In this document: positions 1 through 10,915 of the stretch, in pieces
Layout of the letters: each line of letters begins with the position of its first letter
How positions within the stretch are numbered: the first letter of the stretch is position 1
Assembly: GCA_948567375.1 (NCBI GenBank)
Contig: CAOYZS010000005.1
Location: forward strand, 434,001-498,000
DNA: 64,000 nucleotides
Source of the DNA: Lunularia cruciata
Lineage: Eukaryota; Streptophyta; Marchantiopsida; Lunulariales; Lunulariaceae
Direction: 5' to 3'
Translations under genes and position numbers: made by a program
Notes under the pieces: generated by a model
Database searches by the model: none
Told to the model about the DNA's origin: nothing
What the model saw: the letters and a program-made list of their open reading frames with translations, nothing else

Positions 1-1
1 G

Positions 2-760
2 GATCAGGAGCTCAATAGGGTGATGGAGAGTATGGAAGAGAAGAAGCAACTTTGGCAACAAGAGTTGGCGGCAAGATACAAAGAAGAAGACCGATTACGA
101 GAGTTACTTCGTAATCAGGAGGAGAAGGTTGTACAGAAGGAGAAGGAGAAGGAGACGGTAAAAGCCGAGTTCAAGGCAGAGTTGGTAATGTACTGAGAGG
201 ACTGGCTTGCAGATCAAGAACGAGAAAGGAAGACAAGGTTGGAGCCATTGAAGGAGATTGTCCTCCGGATAAACGCAATGTTGAGTACAGAAGCCAGCGT
301 TCGGATTGAAGAAGCAAGACTGCACGAGTTGAAGTTGTTGGTGTAGGAGATAAGGCAAAGACAAGCAAAGGATACAGATATGAACACCTTGTTGATTAGT
401 CTTAGAACTCGGGTAGACAGAAAGATTTTAGAGGTAGAGGATAACATTTCAATTAGATTATACTTAGTGAAAATAGAGCTAGAAAAACTTTGGAGGGATG
501 TTAGAGCAAAACCCAAAGTAGATAACATAGGAGTCCAAATGTCTTTGGAGTTACCATCAGAGACATTAGAGAAGAGTGGGTCAGGAGATAATGAGTTAGA
601 TAGATTACCCACTAGTGCAATTTCAGATCAAAAAAGAGAATTGCTGGAATTGGTAGATGAAGTAGGAGATGTGAAACCCAAGGAAAAAGTGATAGGAAGT
701 AAAGTTACTTCGAGTTTGGGTTTGAAAGCCGATGACAAAGTAGACATCGGATTGGATTAG
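2..760 (+). pseudogene. LTR-encoded coiled-coil protein, C-terminal part (L2)
   Basis: One frame runs from base 2 to the TAG at 758-760, about 252 codons, and matches the last third of the LTR ORF in L7. It starts inside the coiled coil (Glu/Lys/Arg/Gln-rich heptad-like sequence such as EEKKQLWQQELAARY) and ends in the conserved tail KADDKVDIGLD. Two in-frame stops break it: TGA near 196, where relatives have R or E next to EDWLAD, and TAG near 344, where relatives have Gln in LLVQET. There is no frameshift. The N-terminal domain lies left of the window. Function unknown. Confidence 0.75.
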
Positions 761-796
761 TAACAGATTTGAGATTTGAAGATGCAAATATGAAGA

Positions 797-1700
797 GGCA
801 AATATGAAGAGGTGCATTATCATTTCGGATCTGCAGGTTAGAAGAGTTGTTATAAAACGGTATAGTTGTTAGAACTGTCAATTTGTTCACTATTTAAGAG
901 TGGCATAATGTTGTTTAGTGCTCATAATTTCTGAGAATAGATAAAGCAAACTGCTGTGAAGCAGTGCTCGTCGCTTGAGCTTGATTCCAAGTATCAACGT
1001 TGTACTTGTGTTTGTGAGTGTTTGGAGAAATTCAAAGTGCAAGTCAGTGTGCTTGGTGGATGTTGGATTCCACAGCCTTGATCTTCATTCTGTGTGTTTG
1101 ATCCTGAGTGAAGTGCAATCAAAGCAATGCCTTGACAGATCTGAGAGGAATTGTAGTGTTGGTAGTATTCTGCATTTGTGAGTGCAATGCAAGGTTGATG
1201 TGAAGCAATTTCAAACCATGAAGTTGTGCCTTCAGTGCCTTTGAAGAGGTAGATATGAAGAAGTGCATTGTCATTTCAGATCTGCAGGTTTGTAGAGTTG
1301 TTGGGAAATGGTATTTTTGTTAGAACAATCGATTGCTTCACTATTTAAGATTGGCATTCGCAGCCTTATGTTGTTCAGTGCTCATTATTTTTGAGAATAG
1401 ATAAAGCAAAGTGTTGTGAAGCACTGCTCGTTGCTTGAGCTTGATTTCGAGTATCAACATTGCGATTGTGTTTGTGAGTGTGTGGAGAAATTTCAAGTGC
1501 AAGTCAATGTGCTTGTTGGATGTTGGATTCCGCAGCCTTGATCTTCATTTTGTGTGTTTGATCTTCAGTGAAGTGCAATCAAAGCAATGCCTTGACAAAT
1601 CTAAGAGGAATTGTAGTGTTGGTAGTATTTTGCATTTGTGAGTGCAGCACAAAGTTGATGTGAAGCAATTTCAATTGAGGAAGTTGTGCCTTCAATGAAG
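797..1700 (+). repeat. Tandem duplication of the LTR promoter/R region (two units of about 450 bp)
   Basis: The segment at about 797-1243 is repeated at about 1244-1700. Both units contain the string ending GATCTGCAGGTT, a TATTTAAG box (891-898 and 1342-1349), the AGATAAAGC motif, and the stretch ending GGTAGTATT.TGCATTTGTGAGTG. Other GL copies have one unit. The units differ at many positions, so the duplication is not recent. Confidence 0.85.
891..898 (+). promoter_or_regulatory. Candidate core promoter box for genomic RNA (first of two in L2)
   Basis: TATTTAAG sits downstream of the LTR ORF stop and about 1.1 kb from the LTR end; the second copy is at 1342-1349. The equivalent in other copies is TATTTAAG or TACTTAAG: L3 6866-6873, L7 21388-21395, L10 36531-36538 and L11 43699-43706 (all minus), L12 51723-51730 and L13 57153-57160. 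Its position between the ORF and the conserved tail fits a U3/R boundary. Inferred from sequence and position only. Confidence 0.5.
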
Positions 1701-2975
1701 GGGTGGAACATAATTCTGAGGTGAAGTTGTTTTGCAGTGAAGTGCCGTCTTTGGGAGAGCCTGAATCATCACAATCAAGATTGTTTGGAAAGATTTGATG
1801 GAGTTGTGATTACAGAGTGCTAGTGACAAGACTGCAAATCAGTGCTTGTTACTCTCTTCTAGGTGTAGTTTCTACATGAGAGATTAAAGATGCAACCAAG
1901 AAGAACTACATTGTTACTATTTGACTTTGTATTTAGACATTTCTGCTCATATCTCTACGGGAACGAACTTTACTTACCCGATTACTGCAAAAGTGATATT
2001 TGCCGGGTTGTCACAGTGATCAACCTAATGCAAAGATGGCATAACAACTTTTCTTTGGATTTTTGAATCAAGAAATTACAAGCAAGAAAATGGCTAAGCG
2101 CAAACAACTTTGACTCAACCAAGAGGAACTCATGCAGAATGTGTGATTTTCAATGAAGAGTGAGGGAGGAATGACCACAAAACAAAGAACTATAAAATCA
2201 AGACTTCATTGAGGGGAGTTCAAAATGTCACACAAGTATCCTAAGCCACTGAGTAGTCAACCCAGAGGAGTGCTTGTAGAGAAGCCATTCAATAGTTTGA
2301 TGTTTAACAATCCTGATGGAGTTACAATCTTAAGACCAAGAGATGTAGAATTGTCTTCCAACTACCACCAGTGAGAGATTGCATGATGTTGAAGAAGGGT
2401 GAGAAGAAGGGCCCCTTGTCATGCCATTTGTAGTGCCACATCTAGATTGCTAGGGCACTGGAGTTCCAGTGATAGTAGTTAGAGTTATTTTAGCAATTTC
2501 TCATAGACTACTTTCCGACGGTCAGATTTTGTGTTTGGGGTACTGACTTCATGGTGAGGCTCACCATCACTTTGCACTGTTTGCACCGTCAAGTGTGCCA
2601 TCAGCGGGACCGTTAGGGTTCAGACCTAGCTTGAGTCCAGGGGGTACACTTTCAAAGTGCAGCTCCAGAGAGCTCACTTCTCTGATGTTGAGCATTCGAG
2701 TTCCTGGCTATGGTAGATAGAGGCCGACAAGCGTCACTTGGATTCTCTATGATTGAGTGGGTGTGGCTTGATTGTAATTAGTGCCCAATTGTTGGCAGTT
2801 TATAGAATGATAGATCAAGTACTGATCTAAGTTGAGTTGAGTTGAGAGTGGTAAACAATCTGATTATTGTGGCACTTTAGAGTTTATGTATGACTTATGT
2901 ATAAGTTGTGCTTCTATTATGTATGATGTTGACAGCGATGTATGTTGTATAGCGATGTATATATGCACGACACCC

Positions 2976-4331
2976 TCACTTGTAGTGAGAAATCTTGTGA
3001 TTTGGAGGTTAGACATGATAATTAAAATTGAAGTTTTGAATAGGCTGTGGATCACTTTTCTGGCATGGAATTGGAACTTGAGTTTTCCAATGTTCATGGC
3101 AAAAGTAGTTTTGAGTGATTGTGAAGAAGGACCAAAGAATGAAGGGAAGAGAGGCCATCTGGCTTGATGGACAGAGTTGGATTGGAGATTGGTTTGGAGA
3201 GAGAGGCTAGTGAGGAAACTAGGCCCACATTCCTTGGGAAAGGAGAGTTTTTGGAGGAGACTAACAAAATCCGCAATTCCTTCATTGTGCCATGAACAAA
3301 GAACAAGTATAAGTTCAATACCTATTGAGATCCGGTAAGGCAAAGTATTGTTAAGGTGATGATGGCACTCTTCAAGCCTGATCAACCCACATACATGATG
3401 AAGCATCAAGCAGTGCTTTTCCATCAGATGTTTGCAAGAGCGCCAATAAATTGGGCAAAGTGTTTCCACCAAAGCACACGATAGATGGTGTGGTGTTGGA
3501 GAGGTCAAACTGCTCCTCACTATTTGGTACCATTTGCCACACATTTCTACTTTGGGTTTAACCTAATGAAGGAGGTAGAGCAAAGAAAGATAGGGTCTCA
3601 CTTTCATCCAGATCTATGAAAAGAAGCGGATAAGGAGGAGCAGAAATACATCCAACATATCCAAAGTAGTGATGAGCACTACGCAAGAATGGGCCAACAT
3701 ATTAAGGTAGCAGTAAATATCTTGAAGATGAAGAAGAGAAGTCATCTTGCGGGGACGGTATCACTTTTGTAGTCTCAAAAGATGAGAAAGGTGAATCTGA
3801 CATACAAGGTTGTGGTAATCAATGAGTCATTCGGAGCAAAAGAATCAAAAGGAAATGTTGAGCATGGTATGAAAAGTTCAGTTGGAAGAAGCACAACTGC
3901 ATGAACTGAAATTGCTAGTGCAAGAGACAAGGAAGAAGAAAGTGAAGGATGTATAGTTCAGTAAGTTATTGATTAGTCTGAGAGACTGAGTATATAGGAA
4001 GATGTTAGAGGCAGGGGAGAATGTTTGTATTAGATTAGATGTAGCAAGAAGGGAGTTAGATGAGATTTGGAATCCAAAGAAGAATATCCAATGCGAGGTA
4101 AGAGATAGAGGAATACAAGTTACTTTGGATGAGTTTTTCTGAGACATTAGAGAGAAGTAGGTTAGAAGATAAATACATAGATAGGATACCCATGAGTGCA
4201 ATTGTAGTTCATAGTTCATAATAGAATTAGTGAATGCATTAGTAGTATTAGATAGACCCAAAGTGAGGGAAATTCTTGGAAGAACATTGCGGTTGGAAGC
4301 CAAAGTTGAGGTTGACATTGGATCAGAGTAG
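2976..4331 (+). pseudogene. LTR-encoded protein remnant (L1, GL-2 type)
   Basis: The conserved N-terminal domain is recognisable from about 2976 (RNLVIWRLD, WITFLAWNWN) through KRGHLA, MKHQAVLFHQMFARAPINW and FCHTFLLWV-like sequence. It then goes via a shortened acidic hinge to the coiled-coil and tail (HELKLLVQETRKKK, then VEVDIGSE and TAG at 4329-4331). Many frameshifts and stops, and much of the coiled coil is deleted (about 3760-3880). Not expressible as a protein. Its value is as a GL-2 relative showing which residues survive divergence. Confidence 0.65.
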
Positions 4332-4566
4332 TAACACTTTTGAGAGTTGAACAGGCAAATATGAAGAGGTGTATTGTCATTTTGGATCTACATGTTGGTA
4401 TAGTTGTTATAGGGAGGTATGTTTGTTAGTTAATTGTTGAAGTGCTCAACCTATTTAAAGGAAGCATTTGCAATGTTGTGTTGTTCAGTATTTATGTTCT
4501 TGAAGTTTATAAAGTAATGTATTGTAACTTAATGCTCATCATTTTAGCTTAATTCTGAGTATCAAT

Positions 4567-4600
4567 CATGTTTGTGTGTGTGTGTGTGTGTGTGTGTTTG
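4567..4600 (+). repeat. (TG)n microsatellite in the L1 tail
   Basis: A pure TG run of about 12 units sits where other GL copies have only TGTGTTTGTGAGTGTGTGG. It looks like local expansion of a short GT-rich motif normal to the family. Confidence 0.85.
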
Positions 4601-5142
4601 TAAGTGTTTGCAGAACTTTGAAGTGCAAGTCAGTGAGTTTGTTGGATGTTGGATTTCACAACACTGATCTTCATTCTGTGTGTTTGATCCCGAGTGAAGT
4701 GTAATCAAAGCAATGCCTTGACAGATCTGAGAGGAAAATAGTGTTGGTAGTATTCTACATTTGTGAGTGTAGTGTGGGGTTGATGCAAAGCAATTTTGTT
4801 TGAGGAAGTTGTGCCTTCAGTGGAGGGTGAAATGCAATTCTGAGGTGAAGTTGTTTTGTAGTGAAGTAGCCTTCTTTGAGAAAATATCAATCATCACAAT
4901 TAAGATTGTTTGGAAAGATTTGATGGAGTTGTGATTTATGGAGTGTTAATTTGTGACAAGATTGTGATCAATGCTTGTTACTCTCTTTTGGGCGTGGTTT
5001 CTACTTGAGAGATTAAAGATGCAACCAAGAAGAACTACACTATGATCATTTTGCTTTGTATCTTACCATTTCTGACTTGTATCTCTGTAGGAACAAACTT
5101 TACTTATTATTACCACAAAGTAATACTTATTGAGTTGTCAAA

Positions 5143-5520
5143 AGCAACATTCTAAGGTCAATTTTGGTTTGGCATTGATGGTTGTCTAAATTGAGCATTA
5201 TTAATATACTCCCTTGGTCTATAACATGGAACTTGAAACATTATGCTCACCTAGGGTTGTACATCTTGAGTCTAATAGACTACTTCTTCCTTTGGTTCTT
5301 GGTATTGGTTGTGATCCCAAGTTGGAGCTCAATCAATATGTTGTATTGGGTACACAGGTTTGTTGGTCAAGCACTCCATGTCTACATGACCCAACTTTCT
5401 ATATGAAGTACACCATACATTTGGTTTTGCAAATGAAGGGGAGTTTCTTCTATCCTTCACCCCAACCATCTAGATCTTAAAATTCTCCTTTTCTACTTAA
5501 AATCACACTTTCTATCCTAA
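5143..5520 (-). pseudogene. gag C-terminal fragment of a GL-type element
   Basis: On the minus strand, from about 5520 down to 5143, the translation aligns with the GL gag at 35390-35700: FKI.M.GVKD, then FAKPNVWC...GHVDMECLT (a CCHC knuckle with one Cys replaced), then PREYINN and QNVA. The gag stops where LTR L1 ends, so L1 probably inserted here. The longest plus-strand open frame in this stretch (5214-5480) is only its antisense shadow. No start or end of the original gene is present. Confidence 0.7.
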
Positions 5521-5553
5521 AAACTATCCAAAAAAATCATGTGGGTACCACAC
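5521..5553 (-). mobile_element. First bases of a GL-2 LTR (truncated)
   Basis: The minus strand reads TGTGGTACCCACATG followed by a T-run and GGATAGTTTT, the start of a GL-2 LTR (compare the minus strand below 60792). Only a few tens of bases remain before gag sequence begins, so the LTR was cut by a deletion or rearrangement. Upstream on the same strand is an integrase fragment, as expected for a 3' LTR. Confidence 0.6.
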
Positions 5554-5640
5554 AATGGATAAGGAAACATTACATAATGAAATAATATTTCTCTACAAAA
5601 ATTAGATAGTGACTACAATAGAATTTTTTACAAAGGATTC
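5554..5640. other. AT-rich stretch with no recognised content
   Basis: Short AT-rich link between the integrase fragment and the truncated LTR start. Probably decayed 3' sequence of the same minus-strand element. I see no motif in it. Confidence 0.4.
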
Positions 5641-6195
5641 AACTTCTCCCGCTTTGTTCCATATTCCACAACTATAATAAGGTAACAATGCCTAGTCCTT
5701 TGAGCTGCAAGATTAACAGGTCCTACAAAGTCAAATTCCCAATTCTAGAAAGGTTGAGCTACAATTATCGGATGGAGATATATTTGGTATGGTAGCAAGG
5801 GTTTGCCAACTTTTTGACAAGCATAATACATGTGGGCATATTGATTTTCATCTGCTAAAATAGATGGCCATCAATATCCCACAAGGTAGACCTTGCTTGA
5901 AGTAAGCTGCTAGAGAAGTGCCCCCCTAATTCATCCAAGTTGCACGCTTTTAATATAATGGAAACCTCCTTTGTGCTAATGCAATGCCAAAGTTCTCTAT
6001 CTACATCCATTTGGTAGAAATGTCCTTGGAAAATAGTAAAAGGAAGTTCCAACATATGAAAAGTTTTGTGTTTTACCTATGCTAAGTCAAAGGACATGCT
6101 TTCTATAGAGAGATAGTGCTTGATTTGGATCATCTAGGATGATTGTGTAAGTACACTTTTGTGCATTTAGAAAGATGAAAGTCTACAAGATCTAT
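5641..6195 (-). pseudogene. Ty3/gypsy integrase fragment
   Basis: The minus-strand frame from 6055 to 5855 reads GHFYQMDVDRELWHC and ILKACNLDELGGHFSSS, the H-H half of an integrase HHCC zinc-binding region. Continuing down, YYACQKVGKPLLPYQ (one Cys of the CC pair replaced by Y) and NWEFDFVGPVN give the start of the catalytic core around the first Asp. It belongs with the RNase H fragment at 9333-9795, from which LTR L3 separates it. Stops and frameshifts throughout; the rest of the core is missing. Confidence 0.75.
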
Positions 6196-9100
6196 TGTGA
6201 CAAACCAAAAATTTCACTTTTGCGGTAATCAGGTAAGTAAAGTTTGTTCTCGCAGAGATACTAGTCAGAATTGGTCAAATACAAAGTCAAATAATAACAA
6301 GTTGTCCTTCTTGGGTTCCTCTTTAATCTCTTAGGTAGAAAATATACCCAGAAGAGAGTAACAAGCTCACAATCTTGACAACTTGTCACAAATTCACACA
6401 CCCATAATCACAACATAACAAATTCTGTCCAAACAAATCATGATTGTGATTATTCAGATTCTCCCAAAGACGGCACTTCACTGGAAAAAAACTTCACCTC
6501 AGAATTGTGTTCCACAACTCCACTGAAGGCACAACTTCCTTGATTGAAATTGCTTCACATCAATACTGCACTACACTCACAAATGCAGAATACTACCAAC
6601 ACTACAATTCCTCTCAAATCTATCAAGGCATTGCTCTGATTGCACTTCACTCAAGATCAAACACACAGAATGAAGATCAAGGCTATGGAATCTAACAACC
6701 AACATGCTCTGATTTGCACTTCAGAATTCTCCAAATGCTCACAAACACACACACAAAGTTGATACTCAGAATTAAGTTGAAGCAATGAGCACTGAATCAT
6801 CACTTTACTTTATCTATCTTCAGAAATTATGAATATTGAACAACATAACATTGCAAACACTCCCCTTAAATAGTAAAGCAATTGACAGTTAACTTTCTAA
6901 TGTATCGCTCCCTAACAACTCTTCCTACCTACAACTCTTCCTTAACCTACAAACCATCTCTTCATATTTGCCTCTTCATATCTTAAAATTGTTTCTACTC
7001 CAATCCAATGTCAATCGCTTCATCGGCTTCCAAACCCAATGATCTTCTTATTACTTCTCCTTCTTTGGGTATATCGGATTCTACCAAATCCTTCACTATT
7101 TCTACAACCTCTTTAGTATGATTTGCCATTAAACTCATGGGTAATCTATCTACTTCCTTATCTTGCAACCCACTCCTCTCTAATGTCTCAAAGGACAAAT
7201 CCAAAGACACTTGAATTCCTACTTCTGCAACATCGGACTTCTTGTCCTCCTTCACACTACTCCTAATTCTTTCTAACTCTGAATTCACTAAATCTAATTT
7301 GAGACTGACGTTGTCTCCTACTTCTAACATCTTTCTATCGACTTGCTCCCTCAATCAAATTAATAGAGTGTTCATATCAACATCTTTGGCTACCCTCTTC
7401 CGAGTTTCCTGCACAAGCAACTTTAACTCATGTAGTCTCGCTTCTTCCAACCTTCCTTCCACCTCAATGCATAGCATAGCTCTCAATTTTCCCACAACTT
7501 CTCCTACTGATTCCAATGCATAACCTTGAGATTGCTCTACCTGCAACTCCTCCCGGTACATATTCAACTCGTCTTCATACTCAGCAGCGGGTATCTTCTT
7601 CTCCTTTGCATACTAAGAACTCTATAACTCAGCACTTCGTACCAACTCTCTCAACCTTTCTTCTTCTTGATGTCTGATCGCCAACTCTCTCTGCCATGCT
7701 TGATCCTTCTCGGCTGCACTCTTCCTCAAGCCGTCTAACTCCTTCTCTATCACTGCTGCCATCGCTTTCACATGGATACACTCAATGCGCACTTCACTGA
7801 CCTTCTCTTTCATCTTGGACAGCAACATCATCTGCTCCTTCAACTCTTTGGCTTGATGTTGTATTTGTCTCCCTCTTGACTCAAAACTTTCTTGCAACTT
7901 CTTGAAAGTCTTCTAACTCAAAATTGCATCCACCCAAAGCTCTTCAACTTCCTTATTTCTTTGGATTACTCGTTCCTGCAATCCCTTCACTTCAGTCAGC
8001 AGATACTTCACCATTTGCAACTTGTTCTTTACCTTCATCCTAGACTGCGGAATTACCTTTTGTTGCTCTTTCAACAGCTCCAACAATGGAGTTACAACCT
8101 GTGCTAAATACTATATTTCTCCAAAGTTCTCTTCGTCTTTGGCCACATCTTCATACTTCACCTCTTCTGCCAACTCCTTTTTCCAAAGTCTCAATCTTCA
8201 TACTTTCAGTGATATTGCATCCAAGCTTCCTTCTTCCTTAACCGCTGAACTTGGGCCTGCATGGTACTCCTTCTCTTCCATGACCAGGGCTACACAAGGA
8301 TTAGCATTTCCCTCCATACAGTCAATCATCACATGAAAATTTTCATCTTCTTTTGCTTCAGCCGCTTGCTGAACTTTGTCCTCACCTTCACTCTCACTTC
8401 CGGATTCCCCACTTATGTGAGTTCCGCTTCTTTGGAGTCTTCTCTTCTAGACTTTGTCTCCCCTTCAGAATCGGTTTCCAAAGGTTATCCCCATTGGCTC
8501 TCTTGCTTCCTTTCCCAACACTAATCTCCAATCTGACTCAATCCATCAAGGCAGATTTCCTCTCTTCCCTTTGACTTCAAGACCTTCCACACAATTACAA
8601 GTAGCTATCTGTGCCATGACTCTTGGGAAATTGAAATTCCAGTTCCATGCTAAAAAGGTAATATGAAGTCTAGTCAAGACTTTGATCCTTGCTACAACAT
8701 CTAACCTCCGAATTGCAAAGCTCCTTACTGCGAGGGTGTTCTTGACCTTCTTTGCCATGATTTTCTCTCTCATTTTTTGGCACTAGAAGACTATTCCCTC
8801 TCCTGGACATGACACTCTAACCCCTTCTAGATTTCAGAAAATATCACTCTCAATTGGCTTCTTGACATGCATCACCATAGGACGACTACTCAGAGGAACA
8901 AGATATCTACTTGACATATTCAATTTTCCCCTACACAATTGCAATTTTATATTACCCCAAAGTGCAGTCATTCTTCAGTTCAATTTCAAAATTGACTTCC
9001 CCTTCTTCTGCATGGTGATATCCTATCATTGGCAAGACATGCTTCTTCTGCCTCCGCCGTTTCTTGAAGTGTACTTTCTTGCCATGTAGAGAGGTTGTTA

Positions 9101-9327
9101 GACTGTCTTCGTATTGGCCTTCGTTGCCCAATCCAAAGATGATCATCTTTGGACTTGTTTCTTTGTACTCCCCTTCCGAGTACTCCCATTTTCTGACCTG
9201 AAGTTGACTTCTTTGGGTTTACTCCAAAGACACTCCTGTCCATTCTTTTCTTCATAATTTGGCTTTCTTACTCACTTCTTCCTCAAAACGCTAACAAAAC
9301 AGAAAAAAAAAAAATGTAGGCACCACA
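6196..9327 (-). mobile_element. GL giant solo LTR, copy L3
   Basis: Complete LTR of 3132 bp. On the plus strand it runs TGTGACAA (6196) to GGCACCACA (9327), so in its own sense TGTGGTGCC...TTGTCACA. It is flanked by a perfect 5-bp TSD, TCTAT, at 6191-6195 and 9328-9332. It sits in a minus-strand pol pseudogene between RNase H and integrase pieces. No PBS, PPT or internal genes, hence a solo LTR. It is about 600 bp shorter than GL-1 copies because of a deletion in the ORF. Its U3 start differs from both main subfamilies. Confidence 0.93.
6995..8773 (-). pseudogene. LTR-encoded protein remnant (L3) lacking its N-terminal core
   Basis: Reads from about 8773 (AIRRLDVVARIKV, ITFLAWNWN, VKGKRGNLP) to the tail LGLEADEAIDIGLE with a stop at 6995. 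After the conserved WRLV.G.EA motif the sequence jumps straight to the acidic hinge near 8460. About 170 residues are lost, including the MKHQAVFFH...INW...PHY block. The coiled coil (7897-7622 and 7567-7355) is well preserved, for example KSAAEKDQAWQRELA. Several stops and at least one frameshift. A natural deletion version of the protein, not an intact gene. Confidence 0.7.
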
Positions 9328-9332
9328 TCTAT

Positions 9333-9795
9333 GCTAAGGGAACAAATGTTGTGTAGTCTAGGAATATGGGACAAAAAGTGTTTACATTATCTTGAGACTT
9401 TTTGGGTGACTTGAAGGAGTAGCATTTAGTGAGGAAATCTTCCCACATGGCATGGTTTATTTGAGGAGTTCATTGATCTACATGGAAGGCAAAATTGTTG
9501 CCCATTAGGTAGTGTTAAACTTTAGGACAACCAAAAATCATCTTGAGGCACTCTAGCTTAGTTGTTGAGTAGTTCTTTTTAGCTAAGCTGAGTTGCCTGC
9601 TAACATAGTAGATTGGGGTATTTCCCACTATTCCTCATCATATTGACCAAAATAATGGCCATTGCCATGTTAGAGGTATCTAAAAAACATGAAAAATCAA
9701 CTCCCAATTTGGTGCTACTAAAATTGGAGCAATGGCTAATTTTTCTTTAAGGTTTCAAAAGGGTCTGTGCATTTGTTGGTCCACCTAGAAAGAGT
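9333..9795 (-). pseudogene. Ty3/gypsy RNase H fragment
   Basis: The minus strand reads IAPILVAPNWELIFHV, then TPIYYVSRQLSLAKKNYST and HYLMGNNFAFHVD, which are standard landmarks of a gypsy RNase H domain after the RT thumb. It is the upstream partner of the integrase fragment at 5641-6195, with L3 inserted between. It ends abruptly near 9795, where the strand of coding sequence flips. In-frame stops are present. Confidence 0.7.
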
Positions 9796-10285
9796 TAGTC
9801 TGTAGGTTAGGTTTAGATAAGTTCAGATAGGAAGAGTAGAAGTAGGAAGTATCAATCTTGATGACTATCTTAATGTTGTTTTGGAAGAGGGAAAGGTTTT
9901 GAAGATATTCAAGACCGTTTCTCCAGATGCATTGGTAGCCTATACTCAATTATTTAAAGAATACCAAGATCTCCTTGCTTGGTCAATTGAATAGATGCAA
10001 GGAATTCCCATACAATTTGGAAAGGACCGCATTGATCTGATAGATAGAGCAATTCTAGGTCACTAGAGGCAATATTGGTTGAACCCAAAGTCCCCCTTCT
10101 TAATGAAGGATGAGATAGACAAATGTTTAGGGGTGGGCATTGTATTCCTAATATTAATGATTAAATGGATTCCCTTGATTGTCATCGTTCCAAAGAAGAA
10201 GAAAGGCAAGATTTGGGTTTATCAAGACTTTAGGAAACTTAATGTAGTTACAAAGAACACCCATTGTAGCTAGCAAGTCTGATGA
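9796..10285 (+). pseudogene. GL-type RT N-terminal fragment
   Basis: Plus-strand sequence matches the PR-RT junction and RT fingers of the GL internal regions (compare 28140-28560 and 40950-41400): LVAYTQLFKEYQDLLAWSIE, GIPIQFGK.RIDL, LNPKSPFLMKDEIDK, then IVIVPKKKKGKIWV and FRKLN. It ends near 10285, before the catalytic YVDD-like region, where GL LTR ORF sequence begins. Two in-frame stops in the part shown. Confidence 0.7.
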
Positions 10286-10289
10286 AGGC

Positions 10290-10915
10290 CCTATGGGGGT
10301 GGAGAAGAAAGGAAATTCCACTTGCTAGACTGAGGATGATTGGAGACTTTGTTGGGACTAGGTGCAAGAAAGATCAAGGATCACCTTCGATCAAAAGTGT
10401 GATGTCTTAGAAAAGATGAAAGGATTGAAGGGTCATTTAGTCAGCCATAGAAGAAAAATGGCTACAAAGTGAGAACATACATTGACCTTATGAACACGGC
10501 ATCATCAGGCTATGATGGCAATGATGAAGCTCAAGCACAAAATGTGTGTAACCAAACAGAAAGTGGTATTCTTCCACATGATGTTTGAAGGCACTAATGT
10601 AAATTGGGCACTCTATTTCTATCACAAGATGAGGCACATGATTATGGAGTGGAAAATGGATTTTCCACCCCATTACTTTGTTTTATTACTTTGCAGCTCA
10701 CCTCTGCTTTGGGTTGACTTGATGAAAACCAAGGAATGACAATGTTTGGTGTCCCACTTTATCTCAATTTGCATAGAATTGATGTCCTATCAAAGTGAAA
10801 TATACTAAAGAAATATGTAAGAATGATCAATAGTTTGTGAGAATTGAGTGGGAGAAGATAATGACAACTTTGGTCCCAAAGAGCAAGAAGTCCCAACCCA
10901 AGGATGTGGCATCAG
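10290..10915 (+). pseudogene. Fragment of a GL-2 LTR with part of the LTR ORF
   Basis: Scattered frames match the N-terminal domain of the LTR protein: KKNGYKV-like, MMAMMKLK..., VVFFHMMFEGTNVNWA, PPHYFV and LLWVDLM. Neither LTR end is present on the left. On the right it is interrupted by L4, which starts at 10916. If L4 inserted here, ATCAG (10911-10915) is its left TSD. Confidence 0.65.

Larger units (their letters stand above)
1..2015 (+). mobile_element. GL giant LTR, copy L2 (GL-1), cut by window start
   Basis: Right part of a giant LTR, ending in GGGTTGTCACA at 2015. It holds the C-terminal coiled-coil part of the LTR ORF (2-760) and then the R/U5-like tail. The right flank, from 2016, reads as the middle of another GL LTR (L1), so L2 is nested in L1. 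The left end and left TSD lie outside the window. It is odd in carrying its promoter-proximal tail twice (see the repeat at 797-1700). Subfamily is assigned from the ORF sequence, which matches L6, L7, L10, L12 and L13. Confidence 0.85.
2016..5142 (+). mobile_element. GL giant LTR, copy L1 (GL-2), host of L2
   Basis: Sequence after L2 matches the U3 of GL-2 LTRs (compare 11270 and 12660, with the shared GACTATAA.AT.GAGA motif). It continues through the LTR ORF remnant (2976-4331) and tail to a decayed end GAGTTGTCAAA at 5142, where the usual end is GTTGTCACA. No PBS follows, so this is probably a solo LTR. The right flank is a minus-strand gag fragment. A (TG)n run lies in the tail. Its 5' end is left of the window. 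Confidence 0.7.

Noticed and set aside
975-1181. A 68-codon open frame (SLIPSINVVLVFV... to SVGSILHL) repeated in the tail of most GL copies
   Set aside because: It starts with TTG, not ATG, and the opposite strand is also open in the same copies. DNA-level conservation of the R/U5 region explains it. Not called as a gene.
5182-5480. Plus-strand open frames of 74 and 88 codons, at first read as a possible host gene
   Set aside because: The minus strand of the same stretch matches GL gag with its zinc-knuckle region, so these are antisense shadows.
9301-9314. A-run near 9301-9314 as a poly(A) tail of a LINE or processed gene
   Set aside because: It is the T-run at the start of LTR L3 seen from the other strand; the same run occurs near the start of all GL copies.
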